Shown: positions 16,832 through 25,503 of the stretch, in pieces
Layout: every line of letters starts with the position of its first letter
Numbering within the stretch: the stretch's first letter is position 1
NCBI RefSeq assembly: GCF_015160875.1
Contig: NZ_CP063374.1
Coordinates: 992,001 to 1,056,000, forward strand
DNA: 64,000 nucleotides
Reading direction: 5' to 3'
DNA from: Streptomyces chromofuscus
GTDB lineage: Bacteria; Actinomycetota; Actinomycetes; Streptomycetales; Streptomycetaceae
The notes under the pieces: generated by a model
The model's database searches: none
What the model was told of the DNA's origin: nothing
What the model saw: the letters and a program-made list of their open reading frames with translations, nothing else
Program-made: the position numbers and the translations under genes

Positions 16832-17457
16832 GCCAGCACCACCAACTGGGCCCTGTCCCGCGCGCCCAGCTTCACCATCGTGCGGCTGACGTGGGTCTTC
16901 GCGGTGAGAGGGCTGACGACCAGACGGCGGGCGATCTCCTCGTTGGACAGGCCGATGCCGACCAGGGCCATCACCTCCCGCTCCCGCTCGGTGAGTCCGG
17001 CGAGGGCGCCGACGGCCGCGGGCTCCTTGGAGCGGGCCGCGAACTCGGCGATGAGCCGCCGCGTCACACCCGGTGAGAGCAGCGCGTCGCCTGCGACCAC
17101 CGCCCGTACCGCGCGCAGCAGTTCGTCCGGTTCCGTGTCCTTGACCAGGAAGCCGGAGGCGCCGGAGCGGATCGCCTCGAAGACGTACTCGTCCAGTTCG
17201 AAGGTGGTCAGCATCACCACCTTGACGTCCTTCAGGGCCGCGTCCTCGGTGATGCGCCGGGTCGCGGCCAGCCCGTCGAGGAGGGGCATGCGGATGTCCA
17301 TCAGGACGACGTCGGGCCGCAGTGCGCGCACCGTGCGCAACGCCTCCTCACCGTCGGCGGCCTCCCCTGCCACCTCGATGTCCGGCTGCGCGTCCAGCAG
17401 CGCCTTGAAGCCGGCCCGGACCAGTGCCTGGTCGTCGGCGAGGGTTACGCGGATCAC
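16792..17457 (-). CDS. NarL/LuxR-type response regulator
   Basis: 221 residues. The receiver domain (about 1-120) has the acidic pair in LADDQ, the phosphoacceptor Asp54 in VVLMDIRMP, the threonine of VVMLTTFE and the lysine of FLVKDTEPDELL. The C-terminal LuxR helix-turn-helix (about 150-210) reads LTEREREVMALVGIGLSNEEIARRL and SPLTAKTHVSRTM. It would be phosphorylated by the sensor kinase encoded just upstream; the GTG start overlaps the kinase stop (GTGA at 17454-17457), so the pair is translationally coupled. Targets are not evident from the neighbours. Confidence 0.93.
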   Translation of the reverse strand: MIRVTLADDQALVRAGFKALLDAQPDIEVAGEAADGEEALRTVRALRPDVVLMDIRMPLLDGLAATRRITEDAALKDVKVVMLTTFELDEYVFEAIRSGASGFLVKDTEPDELLRAVRAVVAGDALLSPGVTRRLIAEFAARSKEPAAVGALAGLTEREREVMALVGIGLSNEEIARRLVVSPLTAKTHVSRTMVKLGARDRAQLVVLAYESGLVRPGWLG

Positions 17458-18836
17458 CGGTCGTCGTCCTTTCGCGTGAGCGGCAGGGTGGCGAGCACCC
17501 GGAAGCCGCCGTCGGGTCGCGGGCCCGCCTCGATCGAGCCACCCAGCGCGGCGGCCCGTTCCCGCATTCCGGCCAGTCCGTTGCCGCTGCCGCCCGCGTC
17601 GGCGCCGGTCGCCGGCCCGTCGTCGTCGACGCGCAGCCGCAGCGCGCCGCCCGTGTGATCCAGGCGCACGCGCGCGTGCCGCGACCCGGAGTGCCGTACG
17701 ACGTTGGTGAGGGCCTCCTGGACGATCCGGAACGCGGCGAGATCCGTTCCGGGCTGCAGGCGGGGCGCCTCGCCCTCGACCGTGACGGTCAGCCCGGTGC
17801 TCGCCGCCTGTTCGACCAGTTCGGGCAGCCGGTCCAGGCCGGGTGCCGGAGTGCGCGGCGCGTCCCCCGGCATGCGCAGGGTGTCGAGCACCTGGCGGAC
17901 CTCGCCGAGCGCCTCCTTGCTGGCGGCCTTGATGGTGGTGAGTGCGCTGCGCGCCTGCTCCGGGTCGCTGTCGAGGAGGGCGAGACCGACGCCCGCCTGC
18001 ACGTTGATCACGGAGATGCTGTGCGCGAGCACGTCGTGCAGTTCGCGCGCGATCCGCAAGCGCTCCTCGTCGGCCCGCCGCCGTGCCGCCTGCGCCCGCT
18101 CGGCCCGCTCGCGCGCCCACTGCTCACGCCGGGTCCGGACCAGCTCCGACAGCGCCACGACCGCGACCACCCAGGTGGCGATCACGATCTCCTGCGTCCA
18201 GGCGGCGGGCGCGTCCCCGGAGGGCGGCAGCCACCGGTAGAGCCAGTGCGCGACCAGCACGTGCGCCGCCCACAACAGGCCCAGCGCCGCCCATGCGGCC
18301 CTGCGGTGCCCGGCGACGATCGCGCTGAAACAGGCGACGGCGACCATGAGCAGCACCGGCCCGTACGGATACCCGGCGCCCAGGTACACCGCCACGGCCG
18401 CCGCGTTCCCGAACACCACGGCCACCGGGAAACGATGCCGCCACAGCAGCACCCCCGCCGCCACGACCAGCAGCACGCGCGCGAAGGGGTCGAGGGCCGC
18501 CCGCTCGCCCTGCTGGGCGTGCGCGGCGAAGGAGGAGCCCACAAGCACGAAGGCGGTGAGCAGCACGGTGGATCGCCAGGGCCAGCGCCTCGACCACCCC
18601 TCACCCCACGGCTGCGGCCGATTCGCATCCGACGGCCCCGGCTGCCTCTCGTCCCACGGTCCCGGCCGCCTCCCGCCCCACGGTCCCGGCCGCCTCCCGC
18701 CCCACGGTCCCGGCCGCCTCCCGCCCCACGGTTCCGGCCGCCTCTCGTCCCCGTGGGCCGGCCGCGACGGCCCGTGCCGCCACCACCCGCCACCACCCCC
18801 GCGACGACGCCCTGGCTGCTCCTCCATGTCCGCCAC
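17454..18836 (-). CDS. NarL-family sensor histidine kinase with proline-rich N-terminal repeats
   Basis: 460 residues. The cytoplasmic N-terminus (about 25-70) contains four copies of GGRRPGPW followed by degenerate DERQPGPS and ANRPQPWG units. Four or five membrane helices follow (about 90-235), then the HisKA_3 phosphoacceptor helix RIARELHDVLAHSISVI and a HATPase domain with EALTNVVRHSG and GNGLAGMRERAAALGG. Together with the downstream response regulator it forms a DesK/NarL-like two-component system. GTG at 18836 and ATG at 18827 (MEEQPG) are both possible starts. The repeats resemble intrinsically disordered protein-binding or polymer-interacting tails; their role is unknown. Confidence 0.88.
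   Translation of the reverse strand: MADMEEQPGRRRGGGGGWWRHGPSRPAHGDERRPEPWGGRRPGPWGGRRPGPWGGRRPGPWDERQPGPSDANRPQPWGEGWSRRWPWRSTVLLTAFVLVGSSFAAHAQQGERAALDPFARVLLVVAAGVLLWRHRFPVAVVFGNAAAVAVYLGAGYPYGPVLLMVAVACFSAIVAGHRRAAWAALGLLWAAHVLVAHWLYRWLPPSGDAPAAWTQEIVIATWVVAVVALSELVRTRREQWARERAERAQAARRRADEERLRIARELHDVLAHSISVINVQAGVGLALLDSDPEQARSALTTIKAASKEALGEVRQVLDTLRMPGDAPRTPAPGLDRLPELVEQAASTGLTVTVEGEAPRLQPGTDLAAFRIVQEALTNVVRHSGSRHARVRLDHTGGALRLRVDDDGPATGADAGGSGNGLAGMRERAAALGGSIEAGPRPDGGFRVLATLPLTRKDDDR
18652..18747. repeat. Four 24-bp tandem repeats inside the kinase gene
   Basis: Units beginning CCCCACGGTCCCGGCCGCC start at about 18652, 18676, 18700 and 18724 with exact 24-bp spacing and very few differences. 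The unit is in frame and encodes the octapeptide GGRRPGPW, so copy number can change by slippage without breaking the kinase. Confidence 0.9.
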
Positions 18837-18997
18837 GCTAGACCGCCCCCGCGCCGGAGGGCGTCAGCCGGGCGAGGTGATCACACGTACTCCCACCGAA
18901 GTACGCTTCCACCGAAGCCGTACCTCGGCCCCCACAGGGGCCAACGCATCGGCCCATGCTCCGGCCCACCGGGGGGTCGATGCTCGTGGGCCAGGGT

Positions 18998-19202
18998 TCA
19001 GCCGGTGAACGCGTCGCTGATCACCCGGTACGCGTACCGGAGAAGACCTCCGAGGACGGCGAGCCTCACGAGGGCCAGGCACGGCGCTCCCGGCGCGCGT
19101 CGCGAGGGAGTCGCAGACCACGGCCCGGGAGGGATTCTCCGGGTCGTGCATGACCTCGATCCGCCGGGCGTGGCTGTTGGTGCGGTCGGCGTGCGAGCTC
19201 AC
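18998..19202 (-). pseudogene. Possible small membrane protein gene with one frameshift
   Basis: A minus-strand frame from GTG 19202 (or ATG 19151, MHDPENPSRAVV) reads DSLATRAGSA up to about 19083. After a one-base shift it continues as LALVRLAVLGGLLRYAYRVISDAFTG and stops at 18998, a plausible membrane helix and C-terminus. In the present frame no sensible protein results. This may be a decayed gene or a sequence error; the family is not recognised. The rest of the 18837-19230 spacer shows nothing I can support. Confidence 0.35.
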
Positions 19203-19230
19203 CGGCCCGACGCAGTGCCCGGACACCAGG

Positions 19231-20043
19231 TCAGGCCCCGGGCCCGCGCCCCCTACCGCCGGGCCCGCGCCCCCTACCGCCGGTGCCGCTCCCCGTGCCA
19301 TTGCCGCTGCTCTGACGCCCCCGGCTCTGCGCCGCCCGGCCCTCCTGCGGGTAGACGAGGCCGACGGTGTGGGCGAGCTGTCCCACGGCGTGCCGGAAGA
19401 ACGGCTCGCGCTCCTCCACGATCCTGGTGAACTGCCCGAACACCTCGAACCCCACCAGCCCGTACAGCTGCGCCCACGCCGCCACCAGCGTCACCACCGC
19501 CTCGGGCGGCAGATCGGGCGCGAGATCCGCGGCCATCCGCACCGCCTCCGGCCTCACGTCCTCCGCCAACCGCGGCTTGGCCAGGCCGAGCCCTTGGTGC
19601 GCGTCCCGCACGATGGCGATGAGCAGGTGCCCGACCCGGGCTGCGGGCGGAACCGTCGTCCGGGGCGCCGTGTACCCGGGAACCGGCGACCCGTAGATCA
19701 ACGCGTACTCGTGCGGATGCGCCAGAGCCCAGCCGCGCACCGCCTCGCAGACCTTCATCCAGCGCTGCACCGGGCCGGCGTCCGCGACCTCGTCGTGCGC
19801 GGCCTCCGCGGCGGCGCCGAGGGAGTCGTAGGCGTCGATGATGAGCGCGGTGAGGAGTTCGTCGCGACTGGGGAAGTAACGGTAGACGGCGGAGGAGACC
19901 ATGCCGAGCTCGCGGGCGACGGCGCGCAGGGAGAGCTTGACGGCACCCTCGGCCGCGAGCTGTCTACGGGCCTCGTCCTTGATGGCCGCGGTGACTTCGA
20001 TCCTGGCTCGGGCACGTGCGCCGTGGGGAGTGCTGCTGGTCAT
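19231..20043 (-). CDS. TetR-family transcriptional regulator
   Basis: 270 residues from the ATG at 20043; a frame extends further upstream but runs through the operator array. The N-terminal helix-turn-helix (about 20-65) reads LSLRAVARELGMVSSAVYRYFPSRDELLTALI. The C-terminal domain has the WHG-type features GWALAHPHEYALIYGSPVPGY and VTLVAAWAQLYGLVGFEVFGQF. The last 25 residues are low-complexity Gly/Arg/Ser (GGRGRGPG twice, from a tandem DNA repeat). It is divergent from a deazaflavin-dependent oxidoreductase gene, separated by 366 bp packed with palindromes, so autorepression and control of that gene are likely. The ligand is unknown. Confidence 0.9.
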   Translation of the reverse strand: MTSSTPHGARARARIEVTAAIKDEARRQLAAEGAVKLSLRAVARELGMVSSAVYRYFPSRDELLTALIIDAYDSLGAAAEAAHDEVADAGPVQRWMKVCEAVRGWALAHPHEYALIYGSPVPGYTAPRTTVPPAARVGHLLIAIVRDAHQGLGLAKPRLAEDVRPEAVRMAADLAPDLPPEAVVTLVAAWAQLYGLVGFEVFGQFTRIVEEREPFFRHAVGQLAHTVGLVYPQEGRAAQSRGRQSSGNGTGSGTGGRGRGPGGRGRGPGA

Positions 20044-20066
20044 GGGGGGAGGATGCCATGTTCTAC

Positions 20067-20390
20067 GGAGCAGTGCACTCGAAAGTGAGCAGCGCTCCGA
20101 ACTCGGAGCGGTGTTCTGCATTCGGAGCAGCGCTCTCGGAAGTAAGCGCGCCCGCCCTCCGCCCACCCGAGCGGGAGCAGCGCTCTCGATCGAGACGGCA
20201 CCTGATCGTCCCGACCGAGAGGCCCTTCACGACCGAAGAAACGCCCACCCACCCCAAGTGAAAGCGCCGCCTGAGACCAAAAGAACACCCAAGCCGCCTG
20301 AAACGAGAGCACCGCTCTTGCTACAGAGCACCGCTCTCCCCCAGACTGAGCCCCAAGCGAGAGCACCGCTCTCGCGTCCTGCACCGCTGT
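20067..20390. promoter_or_regulatory. Array of about nine related palindromes between TetR and oxidoreductase genes
   Basis: The best copies, GAGAGCACCGCTCTC (20359-20373) and GAGAGCACCGCTCTT (20305-20319), are 15-bp palindromes. Others lie at about 20067-20080, 20087-20097, 20105-20118, 20125-20137, 20175-20187, 20325-20338 and 20381-20390, with the core GAGCRSCGCTC more or less kept. This fits a TetR operator repeated many times. Which copies overlap the promoters cannot be fixed by eye. Confidence 0.7.
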
Positions 20391-20409
20391 CACGTCCCAG
20401 GAGCACGCC

Positions 20410-20994
20410 ATGTCCACGCACGTCCAGAAGCCCGGCTGGTTCACGGTCAACATCTTCAACCGCGCGGTCGCGTGGCTGACCCGCCGCGGCATCAGCATCT
20501 GGGGCTCCCGCGTCCTCGCCGTGCGCGGCCGCAAGAGCGGCACCTGGCGCACTACGCCCGTGAACCTGCTGACGGTCGACGGCCGGCAGTACCTCGTGGC
20601 CCCCCGCGGCCACGTCCAGTGGACGCACAACATGCGCGCCGCGGGCGGCGGGGAACTGCGACTCGGCGCCAACGTGGACACCTTCACGGCGACCGAGGTC
20701 GCCGACGACGACAAGCCCCCGCTCCTGCGCGCCTATCTCAAGCGCTGGAAGGCCGAAGTGGGCGCCTTCTTCAAGGGCGTCGGCCCCAACTCCTCCGACG
20801 AGGAACTGCGCCGAATCGCCCCCGACCACCCCATCTTCGAGGTCACCTACACGAACGCGCCAGCCCCCACGGGCACCGCCGACGCCAGGAGCACCAACGA
20901 CGCGACCGCCGCCGGGGCCACCACCGCCACCAAGGCCACCAACGCCGTCAACGACGTCAACGACGTCAACGACGTCAAGGACCTCAAGAACTGA
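20410..20994 (+). CDS. Deazaflavin (F420)-dependent nitroreductase-family oxidoreductase
   Basis: 194 residues. The core (about 10-150) is a Ddn-like split beta-barrel: FNRAVAWLTRRGISIWGSRVLAVRGRKSGTWRTTPVNLL, then GRQYLVAPRGHVQWTHNMRAAGGGEL, the typical F420-binding pattern. Members reduce or detoxify substrates such as quinones and nitro compounds with F420H2. After about residue 155 the sequence becomes a low-complexity tail rich in Thr, Ala, Asn and Asp with three NDV units encoded by a nine-base repeat. The last 11 bases overlap the convergent reductase gene. The palindrome array upstream suggests strong control by the divergent TetR protein. Confidence 0.88.
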   Translation: MSTHVQKPGWFTVNIFNRAVAWLTRRGISIWGSRVLAVRGRKSGTWRTTPVNLLTVDGRQYLVAPRGHVQWTHNMRAAGGGELRLGANVDTFTATEVADDDKPPLLRAYLKRWKAEVGAFFKGVGPNSSDEELRRIAPDHPIFEVTYTNAPAPTGTADARSTNDATAAGATTATKATNAVNDVNDVNDVKDLKN

Positions 20995-22234
20995 CCTCGT
21001 CGGCCTCAGCGGCCGTCCCGCCCGCAACCCGGCGGTCCAGCGCGGTCAGGGCGCGCTGGGCCATCGGATGGGTGCGCACGATCTCGCCGAGCGACGTCGC
21101 ACCGCGCGTGATGTCCATGAACGCCTTCCAGGCCGGCCGGAACCCGGTCAGGATCGCGTGGATGAGTCCGGGCCGCCGTTCGAACACCGTCAGCAGCCGC
21201 TTGCCGACCGCCATCTCCACACCCAGCCCGGCCTTGATCGCGAACGCGTAGTTCAGGGCCTGCCTGCGCGTGTCCACCGCGTCGTGCGCCTCGGCGATCC
21301 GTACCGCCCACTCCCCCGCGAGCCGCCCCGACCGCAGCGCGAACGAGATGCCCTCCCGCGTCCACGGCTCCAGCAGCCCCGCCGCGTCCCCGCACACCAG
21401 CACGCGCCCGCGCGACAGCGGCGAGTCGTCGGCGCGGCAGCGGGTCAGGTGCCCGGAGGAGATGCTCGGCTCGAAACCGGCGAGTCCCAGCCGCCCGACG
21501 AAGTCCGCCAAGTACCGCTTGGTCGCGGCGCCTTCGCCGCGCGCCGAGATCACTCCAACCGTCAGCGTGTCGCCCTTGGGGAAGACCCACCCGTAACTGC
21601 CCGGGATCGGGCCCCAGTCGATGAGGACCCGCCCCTGCCAGTCCTCCGCGACCGTGTCCGGCACCGGGATCTCCAGCTCCAGGCCGAGATCGACCTGCTC
21701 GAGCTTGACCCCGACGTGGGCGCCTATGCGGCTGGCGCTGCCGTCCGCGCCGACCACGGCCCGTGCCAGCAGCGTCTCACCGCCCTGCAGCACCACGGCG
21801 ACCGTGCGCCGGTCCGGCACCGCCGAGCCGTGCTGCTCGACCCGTGACACCGTGACGCCCGTGCGCAGCTCGGCGCCCGCCTTCTGCGCGTGCTCGACGA
21901 GCTGCTGGTCGAACTCGGGCCGGTTGATCAGCCCGAAGAGCATCTGCCTGGACCGCCGGGTGCGGCTGAAGCGGCCGTTGTGGGAGAACGTCACCGCGTG
22001 CACCCGGTCGCGCAGCGGCAGTTCGAACCCGGGCGGCAGCGCGTCGCGCGAGGGGCCGATGATGCCGCCGCCGCACGTCTTGTAGCGGGGCAGCTCGGCC
22101 TTCTCCAGCAGCAGGACGCGCCGTCCCGCGACCGCCGCCGCGTAGGCCGCCGAGGCCCCCGCGGGTCCCGCGCCCACCACGACGACGTCCCACACCTGCT
22201 GCCCGTCGTCCGCCGAAGAGTTCTCGCTGCTCAC
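20984..22234 (-). CDS. Geranylgeranyl reductase-family FAD protein
   Basis: 416 residues. The FAD-binding motif VVVVGAGPAGASAAYAAA is at about 18-35, the family motif ELPRYKTCGGGI at about 47-58, and the second FAD motif GRVLVCGDAAGLLEPWTREGI at about 285-305. Such enzymes reduce isoprenoid double bonds, for example in menaquinone side chains or archaeal-type lipids; in Streptomyces the usual candidates are menaquinone or terpenoid chains. The ATG at 22234 opens the divergent spacer shared with the M20 peptidase gene. Its end overlaps the convergent deazaflavin oxidoreductase gene. Substrate unknown. Confidence 0.88.
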   Translation of the reverse strand: MSSENSSADDGQQVWDVVVVGAGPAGASAAYAAAVAGRRVLLLEKAELPRYKTCGGGIIGPSRDALPPGFELPLRDRVHAVTFSHNGRFSRTRRSRQMLFGLINRPEFDQQLVEHAQKAGAELRTGVTVSRVEQHGSAVPDRRTVAVVLQGGETLLARAVVGADGSASRIGAHVGVKLEQVDLGLELEIPVPDTVAEDWQGRVLIDWGPIPGSYGWVFPKGDTLTVGVISARGEGAATKRYLADFVGRLGLAGFEPSISSGHLTRCRADDSPLSRGRVLVCGDAAGLLEPWTREGISFALRSGRLAGEWAVRIAEAHDAVDTRRQALNYAFAIKAGLGVEMAVGKRLLTVFERRPGLIHAILTGFRPAWKAFMDITRGATSLGEIVRTHPMAQRALTALDRRVAGGTAAEADEVSS

Positions 22235-22458
22235 GATGGTCTACTGCTCCCGATCCGCCGCCTGCCGATCTGTCCCCCGCATCCTACGGCGGTGATCGCC
22301 GCGGGCCGCTGTGGGAGGATCGGCACCGTATGCGCCCCGCACACCAGGACGCGCCTGCACTCGCGCGGTCCCGGACGCCCGACAGAGCATCCGCCCGTGC
22401 GCAGGAAAGTGAATCCCGTACAGAGAAATACAACGTCGCACCTACGAGGAGCGTGCCC

Positions 22459-23814
22459 ATGTCGTCGAATCCGGTCGCCGAGACCGTCGCCTCGCTGATG
22501 CCCAGGGCGAAGGAGGAGCTGGCCGAGCTGGTGGCCTTCAAGTCGGTGGCGGACTTCGACCAGTTCCCGCGCAGTGAGAGCGAGGGGGCCGCGAGCTGGG
22601 TCGCTGACGCGCTGCGGGCCGAGGGCTTCGAGGACGTGGCGCTGCTCGACACCCCGGACGGGACGCAGTCGGTGTACGGCTACCTGCCCGGCCCGGCGGG
22701 CGCGAGGACCGTGCTGCTCTACGCCCACTACGACGTGCAGCCGCCGCTGGACGAGTCCGGCTGGACGACGCCGCCGTTCGAGCTGACCGAGCGGGACGGC
22801 CGCTGGTACGGCCGTGGCGCCGCCGACTGCAAGGGCGGGGTGATCATGCACCTGCTGGCGCTGCGCGCCCTCAAGGCCAACGGCGGCGTGCCCGTGCACG
22901 TCAAGGTGATCGCCGAGGGCTCGGAGGAGATGGGCACGGGCGGCCTGGAGCGCTACGCGGAGGAGCACCCGGAGCTGCTCGCGGCCGACACGATCGTGAT
23001 CGGCGACGCGGGCAACTTCCGCGTCGGACTGCCCACGGTGACCTCGACCCTGCGCGGTATGACGCTCCTGCGCGTCCGGGTCGACACGCTGGCGGGCAAC
23101 CTGCACTCCGGCCAGTTCGGCGGCGCCGCGCCGGACGCGCTGGCCGCGCTGATCCGCGTACTGGACTCGCTGCGCGCCGAGGACGGTTCGACGACGGTCG
23201 AGGGGCTGGCCTCCGAGGAGCGGTGGGACGGCCTCCAGTACGACGAGGGGCAGTTCCGCGAGGACGCCAAGGTGCTGGACGGGGTCGGGCTGATCGGCTC
23301 CGGTACGGTCGCCGACCGTATCTGGGCGCGCCCGGCCGTCACCGTCCTCGGCATCGACTGCCCGCCGGTCGTCGGCGCCACCCCGTCCGTGCAGGCGAGC
23401 GCTCGCGCGCTGGTCAGCCTGCGGGTGCCGCCGGGCGTGGACGCCGCCGAGGCGACCAAGCTGCTCCAGGCGCACATCGAGGCGCACACGCCGTGGGGCG
23501 CCCGGGTGAGCACCGAGCAGATCGGTCAGGGCCAGGCGTTCCGCGCGGACACGTCGAGCCCGGCGTACCAGGCGATGGCCGACGCGATGGCAGTGGCGTA
23601 CCCGGGGCAGGAGATGCAGTACGCCGGCCAGGGCGGCTCCATCCCGCTGTGCAACACCCTCGCCGCGCTCTACCCCCGCGCGGAGATCCTGCTCATCGGC
23701 CTGAGCGAGCCGGAGGCCCAGATCCACGCCGTGAACGAGAGCGTGTCCCCGGAGGAACTCGAGCGGCTCTCCGTGGCGGAGGCGCTCTTCCTGCGCAACT
23801 ACGCGGCGGGCTGA
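22459..23814 (+). CDS. M20-family dipeptidase
   Basis: 451 residues, cytoplasmic. Di-zinc site motifs: YAHYDVQPP (His and following Asp), GRGAADCKGG (bridging Asp), EGSEEMGTGG (catalytic and ligand Glu), IGDAG and a late histidine in AQIHAVNES. The insert between them is the dimerisation (lid) domain with GNLHSGQFGG. Members hydrolyse dipeptides or related amides. The ATG at 22459 follows GAGGA; a longer frame from 22330 lacks support. It is divergent from the geranylgeranyl reductase gene and followed by a hairpin. Confidence 0.9.
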   Translation: MSSNPVAETVASLMPRAKEELAELVAFKSVADFDQFPRSESEGAASWVADALRAEGFEDVALLDTPDGTQSVYGYLPGPAGARTVLLYAHYDVQPPLDESGWTTPPFELTERDGRWYGRGAADCKGGVIMHLLALRALKANGGVPVHVKVIAEGSEEMGTGGLERYAEEHPELLAADTIVIGDAGNFRVGLPTVTSTLRGMTLLRVRVDTLAGNLHSGQFGGAAPDALAALIRVLDSLRAEDGSTTVEGLASEERWDGLQYDEGQFREDAKVLDGVGLIGSGTVADRIWARPAVTVLGIDCPPVVGATPSVQASARALVSLRVPPGVDAAEATKLLQAHIEAHTPWGARVSTEQIGQGQAFRADTSSPAYQAMADAMAVAYPGQEMQYAGQGGSIPLCNTLAALYPRAEILLIGLSEPEAQIHAVNESVSPEELERLSVAEALFLRNYAAG

Positions 23815-23851
23815 GCCCCTGGCCCCACCTGATGGCGGACGGGCCGGGGGA

Positions 23852-23880
23852 ACCGGCCGGACGGCGATCGTCCGGCCGGT
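23852..23880 (+). terminator. Perfect hairpin after dipeptidase gene
   Basis: ACCGGCCGGACG (23852-23863) and CGTCCGGCCGGT (23869-23880) form a perfect 12-base stem with loop GCGAT, 37 bases past the stop. The rest of the spacer up to 24089 shows no gene. Confidence 0.8.
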
Positions 23881-24089
23881 GACCCGCCGTCGGCGCGGCG
23901 GGCATGCCGGTCGCCCGTGTCGGTGCCGTCCTCGTGCACGGCGGGCCGGGTCACCGGGTCGACGACTGCGCCGAGGCCCGCCGCACCGGCGGCCGGCTCG
24001 CGGACGTGCTGCGCACCGCCCGACAGGACCGCCATGACTCACGGCGGCCGAAGTACGGCGCGGCAGCCCCGCAAACGCGTCGCCGGCCC

Positions 24090-25130
24090 TCAGCCGACCG
24101 GAACCCCCGCCTCCAGGTACAGCGCCGCGCCGCGCTCCCGGGCCCGCAGCGCCCAGCGCAGCCGCTCGTAGCGGACCGGCGGCAGCAGTCCGGCCGCCTC
24201 CTCCTCGGTGACGAAACGCCACCCGCGCAGTTCGGGGCCGGGCAGGAGTAACCGCCGTGCCTTCTCGCTGTCGAGGCTTCCGCCGTCGAAGAGGAGGCGC
24301 AGTCCGCCGTACCCGGGAGGCGCGGGCGGCTCCCAGTCGACGACGAGCAGGCGCGGTACGTCGTCCAGGTGCAGCCCGGTCTCCTCGGCGACCTCGCGGA
24401 TGCCGGCGCGGGCGGGCGCCTCGCCGGGTTCGACGACGCCGCCGGGGAACTCCCAGCCGGCCTTGTAGGTCGGGTCGACGAGCAGCACGCGGTCCTGCTC
24501 GTCGAAGAGGAGGACGCCGGCTGCGAGTGTCTCGGCGGTGGGTTCGGGGGTCTGCACGATGTCGCAGACGGGCACGGCACCGGAGCCGACCGCCTCGGCG
24601 ATCCGGGCGGCGGTCTCGTGGGGGGTGAGGGCGCCGTTGTCGACCGGGTGGGCGTCGGCGGTGAGCCAGGAGGCGAGGGCGGACTTGTACGGCTCGATCT
24701 GGTCGTACGACCACTGCCGCACCCGTATCTCGCCGTCGGGCAGGTCCTCGGGTATCTCACGGTCGGCTATCCGCTCGCGCAGGATCGTTTCGGCCGGGGC
24801 GAGGAGCACATGCCGGACGGTGATCCGGCGGGCGGCGAGACCGCCGAAGATCTCGTCCCGGTACTCCTGGCGCAGCAGGGTCATGGGCACGACGAGCGTG
24901 CCGCCGAGGTCGGCGAGCATCGCGGCGGCCGTGTCGATGACGAGGCGGCGCCAGATCGGCAGATCCTGGAAGTCGCCGACCTCGGCGAGGCGTTTGGCCG
25001 GCAGCAGGTGCGCGAGTGTGCCGCCGATGACCTCGGGGTCGAAGAGCGTGCTGTTCGGGATCAGGTCGATCAGTTCCCGTGCGGTGGTGGTCTTCCCCGC
25101 ACCGAACGCGCCGTTGATCCAGACGATCAC
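24090..25130 (-). CDS. P-loop kinase (TmrB/zeta-like) fused to a Nudix hydrolase
   Basis: 346 residues with two domains. Residues 1-180 are a small P-loop NTPase: Walker A NGAFGAGKTTTAREL, FDPEVIGGTL, and a lid-like arginine-rich RERIADREIP region; this resembles TmrB and zeta-toxin-type kinases. Residues about 205-340 are a Nudix domain with a full box, from GGVVEPGEAPARAG to IREVAEETGL, matching G-x5-E-x7-RE-x2-EE-x-G. Nudix enzymes cleave nucleoside diphosphate linkages. A kinase joined to a pyrophosphatase suggests the two act on the same or linked nucleotide-like compounds, which is inference. It has its own short transcription unit with weak start signals. Confidence 0.85.
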   Translation of the reverse strand: MIVWINGAFGAGKTTTARELIDLIPNSTLFDPEVIGGTLAHLLPAKRLAEVGDFQDLPIWRRLVIDTAAAMLADLGGTLVVPMTLLRQEYRDEIFGGLAARRITVRHVLLAPAETILRERIADREIPEDLPDGEIRVRQWSYDQIEPYKSALASWLTADAHPVDNGALTPHETAARIAEAVGSGAVPVCDIVQTPEPTAETLAAGVLLFDEQDRVLLVDPTYKAGWEFPGGVVEPGEAPARAGIREVAEETGLHLDDVPRLLVVDWEPPAPPGYGGLRLLFDGGSLDSEKARRLLLPGPELRGWRFVTEEEAAGLLPPVRYERLRWALRARERGAALYLEAGVPVG

Positions 25131-25272
25131 GGTTCCCCCTCTTCTGTTGGCCCCCTGTGCCTTGCCCGCTCAACCCTGCCACGGAAACCAGCCCCAGTTG
25201 AGGGTGCACAAGCGGAAGCGCCGGCGCCCCTTGACCGGGGTCCGGCGCTTCGCCGTGTCGGTGTCCGCCGTC

Positions 25273-25503
25273 TCAGCGGCGCTTGTGACCCCGCTGTCCG
25301 CTGCCCGTGTCGCTCCGGTCGCCCCCGAGTGCGTCGTCGTCCAGGAGGCTTTCGTCGGTGGCGATGGTCTTGTCGAGCTTCTTGAGGGTGTCGCCGACGT
25401 TGAGGTTGCCCAGCCCCTCACCGAGGGCGTGGGAGGGGGTGACCGCCGCGACGACGAAGCCGGTGGCGAGGGAGGCGATGGCGAGCATGCTGCGCTTCTT
25501 CAT
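25273..25503 (-). CDS. Small secreted protein
   Basis: 76 residues starting MKKRSMLAIASLATGFVVAA, a clear signal peptide with a cleavage-like site near PSHA-LG. The mature part is about 50 residues, acidic and then basic (LGNLNVGDTLKKLDKTIATD, ending GQRGHKRR). No cysteines and no known domain. The frame continues upstream to 25542 but the lysine-rich start fits best. Small exported proteins of this kind are common in Streptomyces; function unknown. Confidence 0.7.
   Translation of the reverse strand: MKKRSMLAIASLATGFVVAAVTPSHALGEGLGNLNVGDTLKKLDKTIATDESLLDDDALGGDRSDTGSGQRGHKRR

Noticed and set aside
18601-18786. Short minus-strand frame of repeated VGREAAGT units
   Set aside because: Out-of-frame reading of the 24-bp repeats inside the kinase gene.
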